From NCBI GenBank assembly GCA_013036315.1, contig JAAXMC010000122.1, positions 1-35,489 of the forward strand: a stretch of DNA of 35,489 nt. Direction: 5' to 3'. A program made the translations under genes and the position numbers. Position 1 is the first letter of the stretch. Every line of letters starts with the position of its first letter. A model generated the notes under the pieces. That model was not told the DNA's origin. It ran no database searches and saw only the letters and a list, made by a program, of their open reading frames with translations. Positions 15,205 through 23,007 of the stretch are shown here, in pieces. The DNA comes from Vulcanimicrobiota bacterium (lineage in GTDB: Bacteria > Vulcanimicrobiota > Vulcanimicrobiia > Vulcanimicrobiales > Vulcanimicrobiaceae).

Positions 15205-16581
15205 TTAGAACTTCAGACCTAACCCGCCGTATATACCGCTGTAGCTGTAGTCCGACGGAGCGTTCTGTTTATTCTTGCCGTTGCTTCCGAGGAAGCCGAG
15301 CTCGATATAAACCGGAACGTTGGGACCGAACGTAAACGCGCCGCCGATATCCCAGCGGTAGACGTTGTACGCGAGCGTGAACGGTACGCCGGGCGGTATG
15401 CATCCGAGCGCGAGACAGCCGGTTCCGGTGCCTTGCACGTTCGGATAGTAGTACGCGCTGCCGTACCAGGTGAAGCCCGTGTTCAGGTCAGGTAGTTTCT
15501 CTACGCCGACGCCAAAGTTACCGAGTTTGGGATATCCGTAATTACCGGATTGCCACAGGTAACCGACGCCAATGTAGATGCGCGGATCCAGAACCTTGAG
15601 TCCCAAACGCGCATCGCCTTCATATTGGCGAGCGATGAACGCTGGTACGAAAGTTCCGTATTGTCCGCCGATCGCGGTTACGCAGCCTTGATCGCCTTCG
15701 GATGCGCGTCCGCCGACGCCGTTACAGAGTTGGCCGGCGTTCGAAGGCGTCGTTGCGACTCCTTGATTGTGCGGATAGTTGAATTGCCGATAGTCGCCCT
15801 CGATCATCCACGGCAGGTTGATGAGATTGAACTCCCACGCACCATGAATGCGATACGAGAAACCACCATTCGTGTTCGTGCCGGTGTTGCCCGGGCTGAA
15901 CTCGTTGTACACCTTCGGCGAAACGATATAGTCGCCGGCGATGAAGTGGTCTTGGTACGGGGCCGGCACCGGTGAAGGTGTTACCACCGGCACGGGTGAC
16001 GGGGCCGGAGTGACGGGCGGCGGAGGCGGCGTCGGCGGTATGTAGCGGACTACAACCAGACGTTTGTCCGGAACCCATTGCACGTACGCGCCCATACCTT
16101 CCGATATGACGCGAACCGGTACAACCACGTGGCCCTGGTATATTTCGGGCGGCACGTCCAACGGACGAGTTTCGCCATTGATCACGACCTCGGGTTTACC
16201 AACCGTCACTTTTACGTCGGAGCCGGGCTTTGTGACGTCAACCGTCTTTGACGCGGGATCGTAAGCGACCGTCGCGCCCATTTGCTCGAACATCGAACGT
16301 AATGGAATGAGGATGGTACCCCCGCGTACGAGCGCCGCCAGGACGCGGCCCTGTTTGAGCTCGTCCGGTTTCGCGTATACGTGGTGGTCGTTATAAAGGA
16401 TCGGAATTTGTCCGGACGGCGGGGAACCGAAGTTCATCGGCGGCGGAGCCGGGCTAGCCTGTGCGACCACATTGGTTCCTAGGTTTCCATGTGATCCAGG
16501 CTGCGACGGAGCTGCAACCGCGCTAAGTCCCAAGCCCGCTGTTAACAGCGCGGCGAGGACTCCGGTGCTCAGTCGTTTCAA
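15205..16581 (-). CDS. Envelope protein: copper amine oxidase N-like domain plus outer-membrane barrel
   Basis: The start is TTG 16581, chosen because a perfect AGGAGG (16588-16593) lies six bases upstream; an in-frame ATG at 16626 has none. The 458 residues comprise a signal peptide (1-24), a copper-amine-oxidase N-terminal (stalk) domain at about 60-182 with ILIPLRSMFEQMGATVAYDP and VVVPVRVISEGMGAYVQWVP, a Pro-rich linker at 182-209, and a region from about 212 rich in aromatic, alternating beta strands. It ends GGLGLKF, and a C-terminal Phe is the classic recognition signal for outer-membrane barrel insertion. I infer a periplasmic domain tethered to an outer-membrane barrel. No enzyme activity is implied, because this domain lacks the catalytic part of the oxidase. 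Confidence 0.82.
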   Translation of the reverse strand: MKRLSTGVLAALLTAGLGLSAVAAPSQPGSHGNLGTNVVAQASPAPPPMNFGSPPSGQIPILYNDHHVYAKPDELKQGRVLAALVRGGTILIPLRSMFEQMGATVAYDPASKTVDVTKPGSDVKVTVGKPEVVINGETRPLDVPPEIYQGHVVVPVRVISEGMGAYVQWVPDKRLVVVRYIPPTPPPPPVTPAPSPVPVVTPSPVPAPYQDHFIAGDYIVSPKVYNEFSPGNTGTNTNGGFSYRIHGAWEFNLINLPWMIEGDYRQFNYPHNQGVATTPSNAGQLCNGVGGRASEGDQGCVTAIGGQYGTFVPAFIARQYEGDARLGLKVLDPRIYIGVGYLWQSGNYGYPKLGNFGVGVEKLPDLNTGFTWYGSAYYYPNVQGTGTGCLALGCIPPGVPFTLAYNVYRWDIGGAFTFGPNVPVYIELGFLGSNGKNKQNAPSDYSYSGIYGGLGLKF

Positions 16582-16587
16582 GTTTTT

Positions 16588-16593
16588 CCTCCT
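16588..16593 (-). promoter_or_regulatory. Perfect Shine-Dalgarno deciding a TTG start
   Basis: Read on the minus strand, AGGAGG stands six bases before TTG 16581. It is the strongest ribosome-binding site in the window and fixes the start of the barrel protein. Confidence 0.85.
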
Positions 16594-16812
16594 AGCTAGA
16601 ATGAGGAGCTCGGATTGCCTGGGCATGAGGCGCTATTTCGGCGCTTTTCCTACAGACGAACCAAGCGTGGGTTTCGTCGCAGGGATACCCAAGAGCAAGC
16701 AAAGCTAATCGCGTTAATCGTTTCGGGAATCGGGTTGCCCCCCCTTCAGTATAAGCGAGGTCAGGCTTGCCGGGGGGCCCTGGCCGGTTCCCTTTCGTTT
16801 ATAAAGGTAGCG
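16594..16812 (-). promoter_or_regulatory. Leader/promoter region of the barrel protein gene
   Basis: This 219-bp region holds no gene. A possible -10 box TATACT lies at 16748-16753 (minus strand) without a good -35, inside a G-run/C-run segment (16735-16780) that can fold back on itself. If used, the 5'UTR would be about 160 nt. Within it, 16649-16683 can form a 13-bp stem with two single-base bulges around a 7-nt loop, and 16630-16644 a small GCGC stem. I could not match it to a riboswitch class. Confidence 0.35.
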
Positions 16813-17226
16813 TTAAGTGAGCTTATCTTCAAGCTTTGAGCGAAATTTTGAGCGATCCATCACATAGCGCTCATGGGTCCCCTCGGCCACGGACTCCTGT
16901 TCGTCGAACACCTGGACCGCAAAATTGATGCGGGGGCCGTCCACCAGCACGACCTCGACCTCGGTCCGGAGGATGAAGCCCACCGGGACCGGCCGTTTGT
17001 GCTCCAAATCGATGCTGGTGGCCAGGGTGACCTGGTTTTCAGCGAGCGTGGGGGCGACGCAGGCCATCGCCGCATCTTCAATCAGCTGGACGAGCACGGG
17101 CGTCGCGAGGGCGTCAACGCCCTTATTTCCGGCCTTTTCGGCGGTCATCCACTCTTCGACGCGGCTCTGCCTGCTATATGTGCGGCCGACCTCGAGTTTC
17201 GGGGGCATGGGCAGATGGGTTTTCAC
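16813..17226 (-). CDS. Hotdog-fold acyl-CoA thioesterase related to FlK
   Basis: The product has 137 residues from GTG 17226; ATG 17208 is an alternative. The pattern VGRTYSRQSRVEE, LATPVLVQLIEDAAMACVAPTL, DLEHKRPVPVG and EGTHERYVMDRSKF marks the thioesterase group that contains fluoroacetyl-CoA thioesterase FlK. Residues T42, E50 and H76 fall at the same numbers as the FlK catalytic triad. The Phe residues that give FlK its fluoroacetate specificity (around position 36) are absent, with Gly in place, so a general short acyl-CoA or aryl-CoA thioesterase is more likely. The gene is divergent from the efflux adaptor gene, with the twin hairpins between them. Confidence 0.87.
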   Translation of the reverse strand: MKTHLPMPPKLEVGRTYSRQSRVEEWMTAEKAGNKGVDALATPVLVQLIEDAAMACVAPTLAENQVTLATSIDLEHKRPVPVGFILRTEVEVVLVDGPRINFAVQVFDEQESVAEGTHERYVMDRSKFRSKLEDKLT

Positions 17227-17264
17227 GGCTCGGGCTCAGGCTCCCCGGTCCTCGGCGAACTGGA

Positions 17265-17306
17265 TGCGGGGCTCGCTTTTTTTTATGGTTAATCGCTCGC
17301 CCCGCA
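17265..17306. repeat. Hairpin 1 of a same-loop/different-stem pair
   Basis: TGCGGGGC (17265-17272) and GCCCCGCA (17299-17306) form a perfect 8-bp stem. The 26-nt loop reads TCGCTTTT, four bases, then ATGGTTAATCGCTC, and is shared with hairpin 2. Confidence 0.8.
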
Positions 17307-17334
17307 CCCAGCTCGCCTCGGCCGCGCTCGCCGA

Positions 17335-17379
17335 TTGCCGCCCTTCGCTTTTGGGCATGGTTAATCGCTCGGGCGGCAA
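17335..17379. repeat. Hairpin 2 of a same-loop/different-stem pair
   Basis: TTGCCGCCC (17335-17343) and GGGCGGCAA (17371-17379) form a perfect 9-bp stem that shares no sequence register with the stem of hairpin 1. The 27-nt loop carries TCGCTTTT, four bases, and ATGGTTAATCGCTC, the same as hairpin 1. Confidence 0.8.
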
Positions 17380-17480
17380 ACGGCTCGCTGGCTCGTGAAT
17401 CGATAGGAAGAACAGACGGTTTTAAGGTTCACCGGGTAGTACTTGAATCAAATAACTACGATCGCCGTATAAAAAGAAGA

Positions 17481-18776
17481 ATGAAAGCAAAAAGCATCAC
17501 AATTTTCGCTATTGCGCTCGCGCTCGCCGGTTGCGGCGGGGGCGGCCAGCAAAAACACGGTCCGGCGGCCCTCGACGTCGACGTCTCGCAAGCGCAGCGC
17601 CGCACGATCGCGACCTATCTCACTTTGGACGGCCAAGTCTCGCCGCTCGAAGAGTCTACGCTCTCGTTTCAGCAATCGGGACCGATCAGCTCGCTGTATG
17701 TGAACGTGGGCGATCGCGTGAGCGCAGGTCAGTTGCTGGCCAGGATCGACGCTTCGACGTTGCAGGCGCAGCTCGCGCAGGACGAAGCGCTGATCGCGCA
17801 AGCTGCGGCGCGCGCGCAATCGTCGGCGCTGAACGTGCCGATCGTATCTTCGCAAACGTCGGATGCCGTCCGTTCGGCCAAAGCCGCGCTCGATAACGCG
17901 CAGCTGAGCTATAACCAAGATGAGCAACTGTTCAAGCAAGGTTACGTTTCGCAATCGCAATTAGTGCAGGCTCGTTCGCAGTACATCGCGGCGCAGACGC
18001 AATACTCTTCCGCGATTGCCAATCAAAAATCGACGCAGGTCTCGAGTTCTAACGCGACTGCCGATCGCGCCGCGGTGCAATCCGCGCAGGCGCAGGCGAA
18101 TACTCTGCAAACGGAAATCGGCCAAACCGCGCTGTATTCGCCATTTGACGGCGTGATTACGGCGCGCTTGATGGATCCCGGCGCGATGGCCAGCCCGGGC
18201 AATCCCGTGTTGCGCGTCGATAAACTCGACACCGTCTGGATCAACATCAACGTTCCCGATGAAGATTTGCAATACGTTCATGCCGGCACGCCGGTCACGT
18301 TCACGGCGACCACCACGGGGCAGCGTTTCAGCGCGCGCGTCAGCGCGGTCAATGCCGTGCCGACGCAGGGAACGCTTTCATATCAGGCCCGCGTAAGCCA
18401 ACCCAATCCCGGTGACGTGCTGCGCGGCGGAATGCTAGTCAGCGTAACGGTTCAGCAAGCCCGGCACGACAATGCGATCGTCGTGCCGCGCCAAGCGGTT
18501 GCGCAATCCGATCGCGGCACGGCGGTTTTCGTCGTCGGCGCGGACAAGAAAGCAAAAGAAGTTCCCGTGCAAGTCGGCTTGCAGACGGATACCTTGAGCG
18601 AAGTGCGCAGCCCGCTCGTGAACGCCGGGACCGTAGTGATTACGACGCGGCCCGATGCGCTGCAAGACGGCAGTTTGGTCGCGTACGGACCTGCAAATCA
18701 GGGCGCGGCGGGAGCGGGCGCCTCGGGCGCCAAGGGGCCGCCGTCAGGCCAACATAGCCGTAAGCGGACGCAGTAA
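17481..18776 (+). CDS. Efflux membrane-fusion lipoprotein (HlyD/AcrA family adaptor)
   Basis: The product has 431 residues from ATG 17481. A lipoprotein signal ends in ALAGC with Cys18 as the lipidated residue. The biotinyl/lipoyl-like hairpin halves are at QQSGPISSLYVNVGDRVSAGQLLARID (in parts about 70-95) and YSPFDGVITARLMDPGAMASPGNPVLRVD; between them is an Ala/Gln-rich helical hairpin. The beta-barrel (VWININVPDEDLQYVHAGTPV) and a membrane-proximal domain follow. Such adaptors bridge an inner-membrane pump and TolC. The next gene, three bases downstream, encodes the TolC-type channel, but no RND or ABC pump gene follows, so the pump must be elsewhere. Confidence 0.92.
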   Translation: MKAKSITIFAIALALAGCGGGGQQKHGPAALDVDVSQAQRRTIATYLTLDGQVSPLEESTLSFQQSGPISSLYVNVGDRVSAGQLLARIDASTLQAQLAQDEALIAQAAARAQSSALNVPIVSSQTSDAVRSAKAALDNAQLSYNQDEQLFKQGYVSQSQLVQARSQYIAAQTQYSSAIANQKSTQVSSSNATADRAAVQSAQAQANTLQTEIGQTALYSPFDGVITARLMDPGAMASPGNPVLRVDKLDTVWININVPDEDLQYVHAGTPVTFTATTTGQRFSARVSAVNAVPTQGTLSYQARVSQPNPGDVLRGGMLVSVTVQQARHDNAIVVPRQAVAQSDRGTAVFVVGADKKAKEVPVQVGLQTDTLSEVRSPLVNAGTVVITTRPDALQDGSLVAYGPANQGAAGAGASGAKGPPSGQHSRKRTQ

Positions 18777-18779
18777 GCG

Positions 18780-20177
18780 ATGCATGCGATTATCCTAGCG
18801 GCCGTCGTCCTCGCGACGCCGACACCCATTCCCGCGTCGACTCCGCCGGCCGTACCGATGCCGTATCCCGCCTACGGCACGCCGGCGCCGGGCGTCGCCG
18901 TGCAGCGCCAGGAGGCCGGCGTTCCGGTTTCCATTTCACTTCTGCAGGCGATCGCGATCGCGGCGGCGCGCTCGCCCGTCATGGCGGTAGCGCGCTCCGA
19001 TTACCGGCTGACGCAGCTTTCCGTCGACCTCGCGCGCACGGGACTCTATCCGAATATCGCCGGGACGGCCAGCGTTACACGCTCTTTCGGAGGGCGTGGC
19101 GGCAACACGGGTGCGGTCGGCGGCGGCTTCACCAATGAAGGCCTCAACGGAACGCTCAGGCAGTTTATTCTAGACGGTGGAAAAGTCATCGGCCAGATCC
19201 GTCAAGCGCGGTCGAACCAATTGGCGGGCGCGGGCACGTACGAGCGCTCGCTGCAGACGGTGGCCTTCGACGTCGCGCAAGCCTATTACAACGCGCTGCA
19301 GGCGCAAGCTGCGACGCAGCTCGCCGTGCAAGTCGTGCACCAGAATGAAGTGCAAGAGAGTTTGGTAACGGCACAGCTACGCGCGGGCACGGCGTCGCGG
19401 GTCGATCTCGCCACGGCGCAGCTTCCCACCGCGCAAGCGCGCGTGGCGCTGGTCAGAGCCCAAGGCAATGAATTGTCGGCTTTGGCCGCATTCGCAAACC
19501 AGTTAGGGCTCGATGCCAGCACGCTGGTCGCACCCATAGACGACACGCCGTCGAATCCGGCGGCGTCGCTGTTGCCTTCGCAGTTGCTCGATTACGACAA
19601 GGCCGTTGCGCGAGCGTTCTTGGAACGGCCCGATTTCTTAGCCGCCCAGTATACGGCGCAGGCGGCGGCGTACAATGTCCGCGCGCAACGCGCGGGACTT
19701 TTCCCGACGCTTACGGGCAGTGCGACGTATGGCACGAACTCTACCACCGCGACGGGAACGGATTTCCGCAGCGGTGGCAACACGGGCGTAACGCTGAGCC
19801 TCCCAATCTTCGATCAGGGCGTGACGCGCGTGCAAATCGCACAAGCGCAAACGCAGGCCGATATCGCAAACAGCCAGCTCGATGAATCCAAATTAGGCGT
19901 CGAATTAACCGTGCGCCAAGCGTTGATCGGGCTGGTCTCGGCGCAAGCCGCCGTCGGACAGTCCCAGGCGGAACTCTCCAAAGCGCAAGAAATTTTGCGC
20001 GCAACCCAAGCGCAGTATCGCGCCGGCGTGACGACGCTTCCGCTGCTACTGAACGCCCAAGTGGGGTTGACGACAGCCGAAACCGACGAACTCAACGCCG
20101 TCTACCTGCTGCGGCAAGCCGAACAGGCGTATCTCTTCGCGCTTGGCGAAAATACGTTGGGTGTGTCGGCGCCTTAG
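18780..20177 (+). CDS. TolC-family outer-membrane efflux channel protein
   Basis: The product has 465 residues from ATG 18780, three bases after the adaptor stop. A short hydrophobic leader (HAIILAAVVLATPTPIPAS) precedes a Pro-rich stretch. Two internally similar halves follow, each with long Ala/Gln-rich helices and a short beta part: AYYNALQAQAATQLAVQVVHQNEVQESLVTAQ in the first half and LTVRQALIGLVSAQAAVGQSQAELSKAQEIL in the second, ending RAGVTTLPLLLNAQVGLTTAET, the usual OEP signature. It would trimerise into the outer-membrane exit duct for the adaptor encoded upstream. Substrate and pump are unknown. Confidence 0.92.
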   Translation: MHAIILAAVVLATPTPIPASTPPAVPMPYPAYGTPAPGVAVQRQEAGVPVSISLLQAIAIAAARSPVMAVARSDYRLTQLSVDLARTGLYPNIAGTASVTRSFGGRGGNTGAVGGGFTNEGLNGTLRQFILDGGKVIGQIRQARSNQLAGAGTYERSLQTVAFDVAQAYYNALQAQAATQLAVQVVHQNEVQESLVTAQLRAGTASRVDLATAQLPTAQARVALVRAQGNELSALAAFANQLGLDASTLVAPIDDTPSNPAASLLPSQLLDYDKAVARAFLERPDFLAAQYTAQAAAYNVRAQRAGLFPTLTGSATYGTNSTTATGTDFRSGGNTGVTLSLPIFDQGVTRVQIAQAQTQADIANSQLDESKLGVELTVRQALIGLVSAQAAVGQSQAELSKAQEILRATQAQYRAGVTTLPLLLNAQVGLTTAETDELNAVYLLRQAEQAYLFALGENTLGVSAP

Positions 20178-20183
20178 GTTTGC

Positions 20184-21317
20184 ATGATGCCGGCCTCCGC
20201 GGCCGTTAGCGATCCGATCAATGCGCAGATTCTTGCAGTCTCCGAAGACCGGCTCGCGGGATTTCAAAGCGATCCGTTTGGAAAGATAGCGGCGCGCAGC
20301 GGCGTTCCCGTCGAGACCGTTCTCGAACGCGTGACGGAGATGCTGCGCGCGGGAACTATCCGCCGTGTCCGCCAGACGTTGCTCGCGACCAGCCTCGCGC
20401 AAGGCGCGCTCGTCGCGTGGCGCGTTCCGGCCGAGAAACTCGATGCGGCTTTCGAGTACATGTTCCGCGAGGATCCGTTCTCGGGTCACGTTGTGATCCG
20501 CACGGCCGATCCGGCGACGCCCGGCGCGGCGTATCGTCTGTGGACGACGCTAAAAGTTCCACAAGGATATTCGCTGAGCAAACATGCCGAGTTCTTGCGC
20601 GCGCAAGTCGGCGCCGAGCATTTCCGGCTGATGCCCGCGAAGAAATTGTTCGCGCTCGGTGTTGGGCATATTCGCCGGCGCGGCATTGAGATCGGCAGCC
20701 GCGCGGAGGTTCCGGCCGAACCGATCGATACAAGCATCGTGTCGCTCGACGATCTCGAATGGCGAGTTCTAACGGCGCTCAAACGCGAATTCAAGCCGGA
20801 AGAGATCGGGCGCGAGCTCTGGGACCCGCGCGCGGCGGAAGCGGGTGTCAGTCTCGACGAATTCTACGAAGTCGCCCAACGTTTGAATACGCGCGGCGTC
20901 ATCGGGAGATTCTCGACGTTTCTCGAGCACGTAAAAAAGACCGCGGGCGACGAGCGCGTCACGCGTTATAACGCGCTCTTTCATTGGGCCATTCCGGCGG
21001 GCCGCGAGCTCGCGGCAGGCCGCGAAGTCGGGCGGCATCACATCGTCACGCACGCGTATTGGCGCGAGGGCGGCGAGGAATTTCACCACGTCAACGTCAT
21101 GGCGGTTGCGCACGGCTTGGATAAGGAGGTCGTGCTCGCGCATAAAGCGGCCATCGACGCCCACTTGCGGGAAGCCGGCATAGACTTCGGGTATACGAAT
21201 GTCTTCTGGGGGGGACGCAGCGAGATCAAACCGTCCGAGATATCGCCGCTGGCGTACCGCGAGTTCTGCCTCGAGCACGGACTCGATCCCGAAGAGATGA
21301 GAGAGGAGCCTGGATGA
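20184..21317 (+). CDS. Two-module Lrp/AsnC protein resembling siroheme decarboxylase (AhbA-AhbB/NirDL type)
   Basis: The product has 377 residues from ATG 20184, with TAGG about five bases upstream. Each half has an Lrp/AsnC-like winged-helix start (FGKIAARSGVPVETVLERV... and EIGRELW...GVSLDEFYEVAQRL) and a ligand-binding-like domain. The second half reads RYNALFHWAIPAG, then HHIVTHAYWREGGEEFHHVNVMAVAHG, close to the AhbB/NirD pattern with its two His-containing stretches; the first half shows SGHVVIRTADPATPGAAYRLWTTLKVP. In known organisms these proteins convert siroheme to didecarboxysiroheme for alternative haem or haem d1 synthesis. No other haem gene is near, so a regulator cannot be excluded. 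The stop overlaps the next start as ATGA. Confidence 0.75.
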   Translation: MMPASAAVSDPINAQILAVSEDRLAGFQSDPFGKIAARSGVPVETVLERVTEMLRAGTIRRVRQTLLATSLAQGALVAWRVPAEKLDAAFEYMFREDPFSGHVVIRTADPATPGAAYRLWTTLKVPQGYSLSKHAEFLRAQVGAEHFRLMPAKKLFALGVGHIRRRGIEIGSRAEVPAEPIDTSIVSLDDLEWRVLTALKREFKPEEIGRELWDPRAAEAGVSLDEFYEVAQRLNTRGVIGRFSTFLEHVKKTAGDERVTRYNALFHWAIPAGRELAAGREVGRHHIVTHAYWREGGEEFHHVNVMAVAHGLDKEVVLAHKAAIDAHLREAGIDFGYTNVFWGGRSEIKPSEISPLAYREFCLEHGLDPEEMREEPG

Positions 21318-23005
21318 AACGCATTTTTGCCGCCACGCTTGCCGCGGTTTTTGTTTTAGCCGGATGCACGCAGACGAACACGACTAGCGGAACCGGTGCG
21401 ACCGCGATCCCAGGCAATGGCGCCGCGGAAACGGTTAGCGGCCCGGTAACGAACCGGGTAAACTCGTTTACGCAGCCCCACGTGCTGCGTTATGCGACCG
21501 GCGAAGACGTTTCGTCACTCAACCCTCACCTCGCGCAGCAGACTACCCTCGGTCTCATGTCTTCGTTGACCATGGCTTGGCTGATAAAGTGGGACCAGCA
21601 TAACAACGCGATTCCCGAACTGGCGACCGAAGTCCCGACGAAGCAAAATGGCGGCGTCAGCAAAGACGGCCTAACGATCACCTATCACCTTCGGAAAGGA
21701 GTAAAGTGGTCCGACGGCGCGCCGTTCAATGCGGACGACGTCGTGTTCTCTACGCGCACGGTGCTCAATCCGGCTAATAACGAAGTCAGTCGCCTCGGCT
21801 GGGATCATATTGCCAAGATCGATGAGCCCAATAAGTACACCGTCGTGTACCACCTCAGCAAGCCGTACTCGCCCTTTGTTGAAACGTTCTTTTCGAGTGC
21901 GGCCGGCAATCCGTGCGTCCTTCCTGCGCATTTACTGGCGCAATATCCCAACATCAATCAGGTTTCATACAACGCCCTGCCTATCGGGATAGGACCGTTT
22001 AAATACCAGCGTTGGGATCGCGCATCGCGAGTGGTGATGGTGCCGAATCCACTGTATTTCAGGGGAGTACCCAGACTACAGAGAGTCGTCTTCGACATTA
22101 TTCAAGATCGCAACACGATCCTGGCCGAGCTGCAAGCCAAGAGCCTCGATCTGTGGTATCCCGTGCCCGGTAACTACTTAGCGCGAGCTAAGGCGATACC
22201 CGGGTTCACGATTGTCCGGCAGCCGAGCTATAACTTTAACCATTTAGATTTTAATCTCACACGGCCAAGAGTGAGCGATCCGGTAGTCCGGCAGGCGCTG
22301 CGTCTTGCGCTCGATCGGGCCACGATCTGGCACAAGATCGCGCACAACGTCGGCTATCTCCAAGAAGAGCCGGCGCCGCACACTGCGCCGTATTACGATC
22401 CGAACATCAAAATGACGCCTTTCGACATCGCGCAAGCAAATGCGCTGCTGGATAAAAACGGCTGGGTACGGGGACCGGACGGAATTCGTGCAAAGAACGG
22501 TGTCAAACTCAGTAACCTTGAATACGTAACCGCAACCGGAACGCCCGATACGGATCTACAGATCGAGATGATCCGCAGTTGGTGGAAACAGATCGGCGTG
22601 TCGTTCCTCGTCAAGCACTATCCGGCGCCGCTGTTGTTCGAGCCGATGCAATCCGGCGGAATCATAAACGGGAGCAAATTTGATATCGTTGGTTTCGCCT
22701 GGGGACTGGATCCGGTGGGCGACTTTTCGACGATCTATGGCTGCAACTCGGTGCCGCCGGCGGGCCAAAACGATCTGCACTGGTGCAACCCAAAAGCGAA
22801 CCGGGCGATGCTCGACCTCTATTCGCAATACGATCAGGCCGGACGCAACAAGGATGACGCGATCATGATGGAGCAGCTCGCTTCAGATGTGCCGACAATA
22901 GTCATAAACGCTCGCGAAGATATCTACGTCGTTAACCGCGATCTCCATAACTTCCGGCCGAACGGCGTTTCGCAATTTGACGACTTCATGAACGTCGACA
23001 TCTAG
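21314..23005 (+). CDS. Peptide/nickel-type ABC substrate-binding lipoprotein 1
   Basis: The product has 563 residues from ATG 21314, with GGAG upstream and a four-base overlap with the preceding stop. A lipoprotein signal ends in VLAGC with Cys18. The solute-binding family 5 pattern is clear: SSLNPHLAQQTT, LTITYHLRKGVKWSDGAPFNADDVVFS, IGIGPFKYQRW and VVRQALRLALDRATIW. Family members bind di- and oligopeptides, or in some cases nickel or sugars, for an ABC importer. A homologue follows two bases later, but no permease or ATPase gene is in the window. The ligand is not predictable from sequence alone. Confidence 0.92.
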   Translation: MKRIFAATLAAVFVLAGCTQTNTTSGTGATAIPGNGAAETVSGPVTNRVNSFTQPHVLRYATGEDVSSLNPHLAQQTTLGLMSSLTMAWLIKWDQHNNAIPELATEVPTKQNGGVSKDGLTITYHLRKGVKWSDGAPFNADDVVFSTRTVLNPANNEVSRLGWDHIAKIDEPNKYTVVYHLSKPYSPFVETFFSSAAGNPCVLPAHLLAQYPNINQVSYNALPIGIGPFKYQRWDRASRVVMVPNPLYFRGVPRLQRVVFDIIQDRNTILAELQAKSLDLWYPVPGNYLARAKAIPGFTIVRQPSYNFNHLDFNLTRPRVSDPVVRQALRLALDRATIWHKIAHNVGYLQEEPAPHTAPYYDPNIKMTPFDIAQANALLDKNGWVRGPDGIRAKNGVKLSNLEYVTATGTPDTDLQIEMIRSWWKQIGVSFLVKHYPAPLLFEPMQSGGIINGSKFDIVGFAWGLDPVGDFSTIYGCNSVPPAGQNDLHWCNPKANRAMLDLYSQYDQAGRNKDDAIMMEQLASDVPTIVINAREDIYVVNRDLHNFRPNGVSQFDDFMNVDI

Positions 23006-23007
23006 GC

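Larger units (their letters stand above)
17227..17480. other. Divergent intergenic region with twin hairpins
   Basis: This 254-bp region separates the thioesterase (-) and efflux adaptor (+) starts. Its main content is the two hairpins at 17265-17306 and 17335-17379. A weak promoter-like pair, TTGAAT and TATAAA (17468-17473), lies directly before ATG 17481 with a long 19-bp spacer. Open frames through the region are shadows made by the repeated sequence. Confidence 0.6.

Noticed and set aside
16594-16760. Known riboswitch (c-di-GMP or c-di-AMP class)
   Set aside because: I compared by eye for the conserved cores of these classes and found no match; kept only as an unassigned leader.
16813-17226. 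Fluoroacetate resistance (FlK) function
   Set aside because: The catalytic Thr42, Glu50 and His76 match, but the Phe residues giving fluoroacetate specificity are absent and no fluorometabolite gene is near.
17285-17371. CRISPR-like or insertion-sequence remnant from the repeated ATGGTTAATCGCTCG
   Set aside because: Only two copies, 72 bp apart, each inside its own hairpin with different stems; no cas gene or transposase.
17178-17480. Longer start for the efflux adaptor
   Set aside because: The extra 101 codons run through the twin hairpins and the divergent thioesterase start; the lipoprotein signal begins at ATG 17481.
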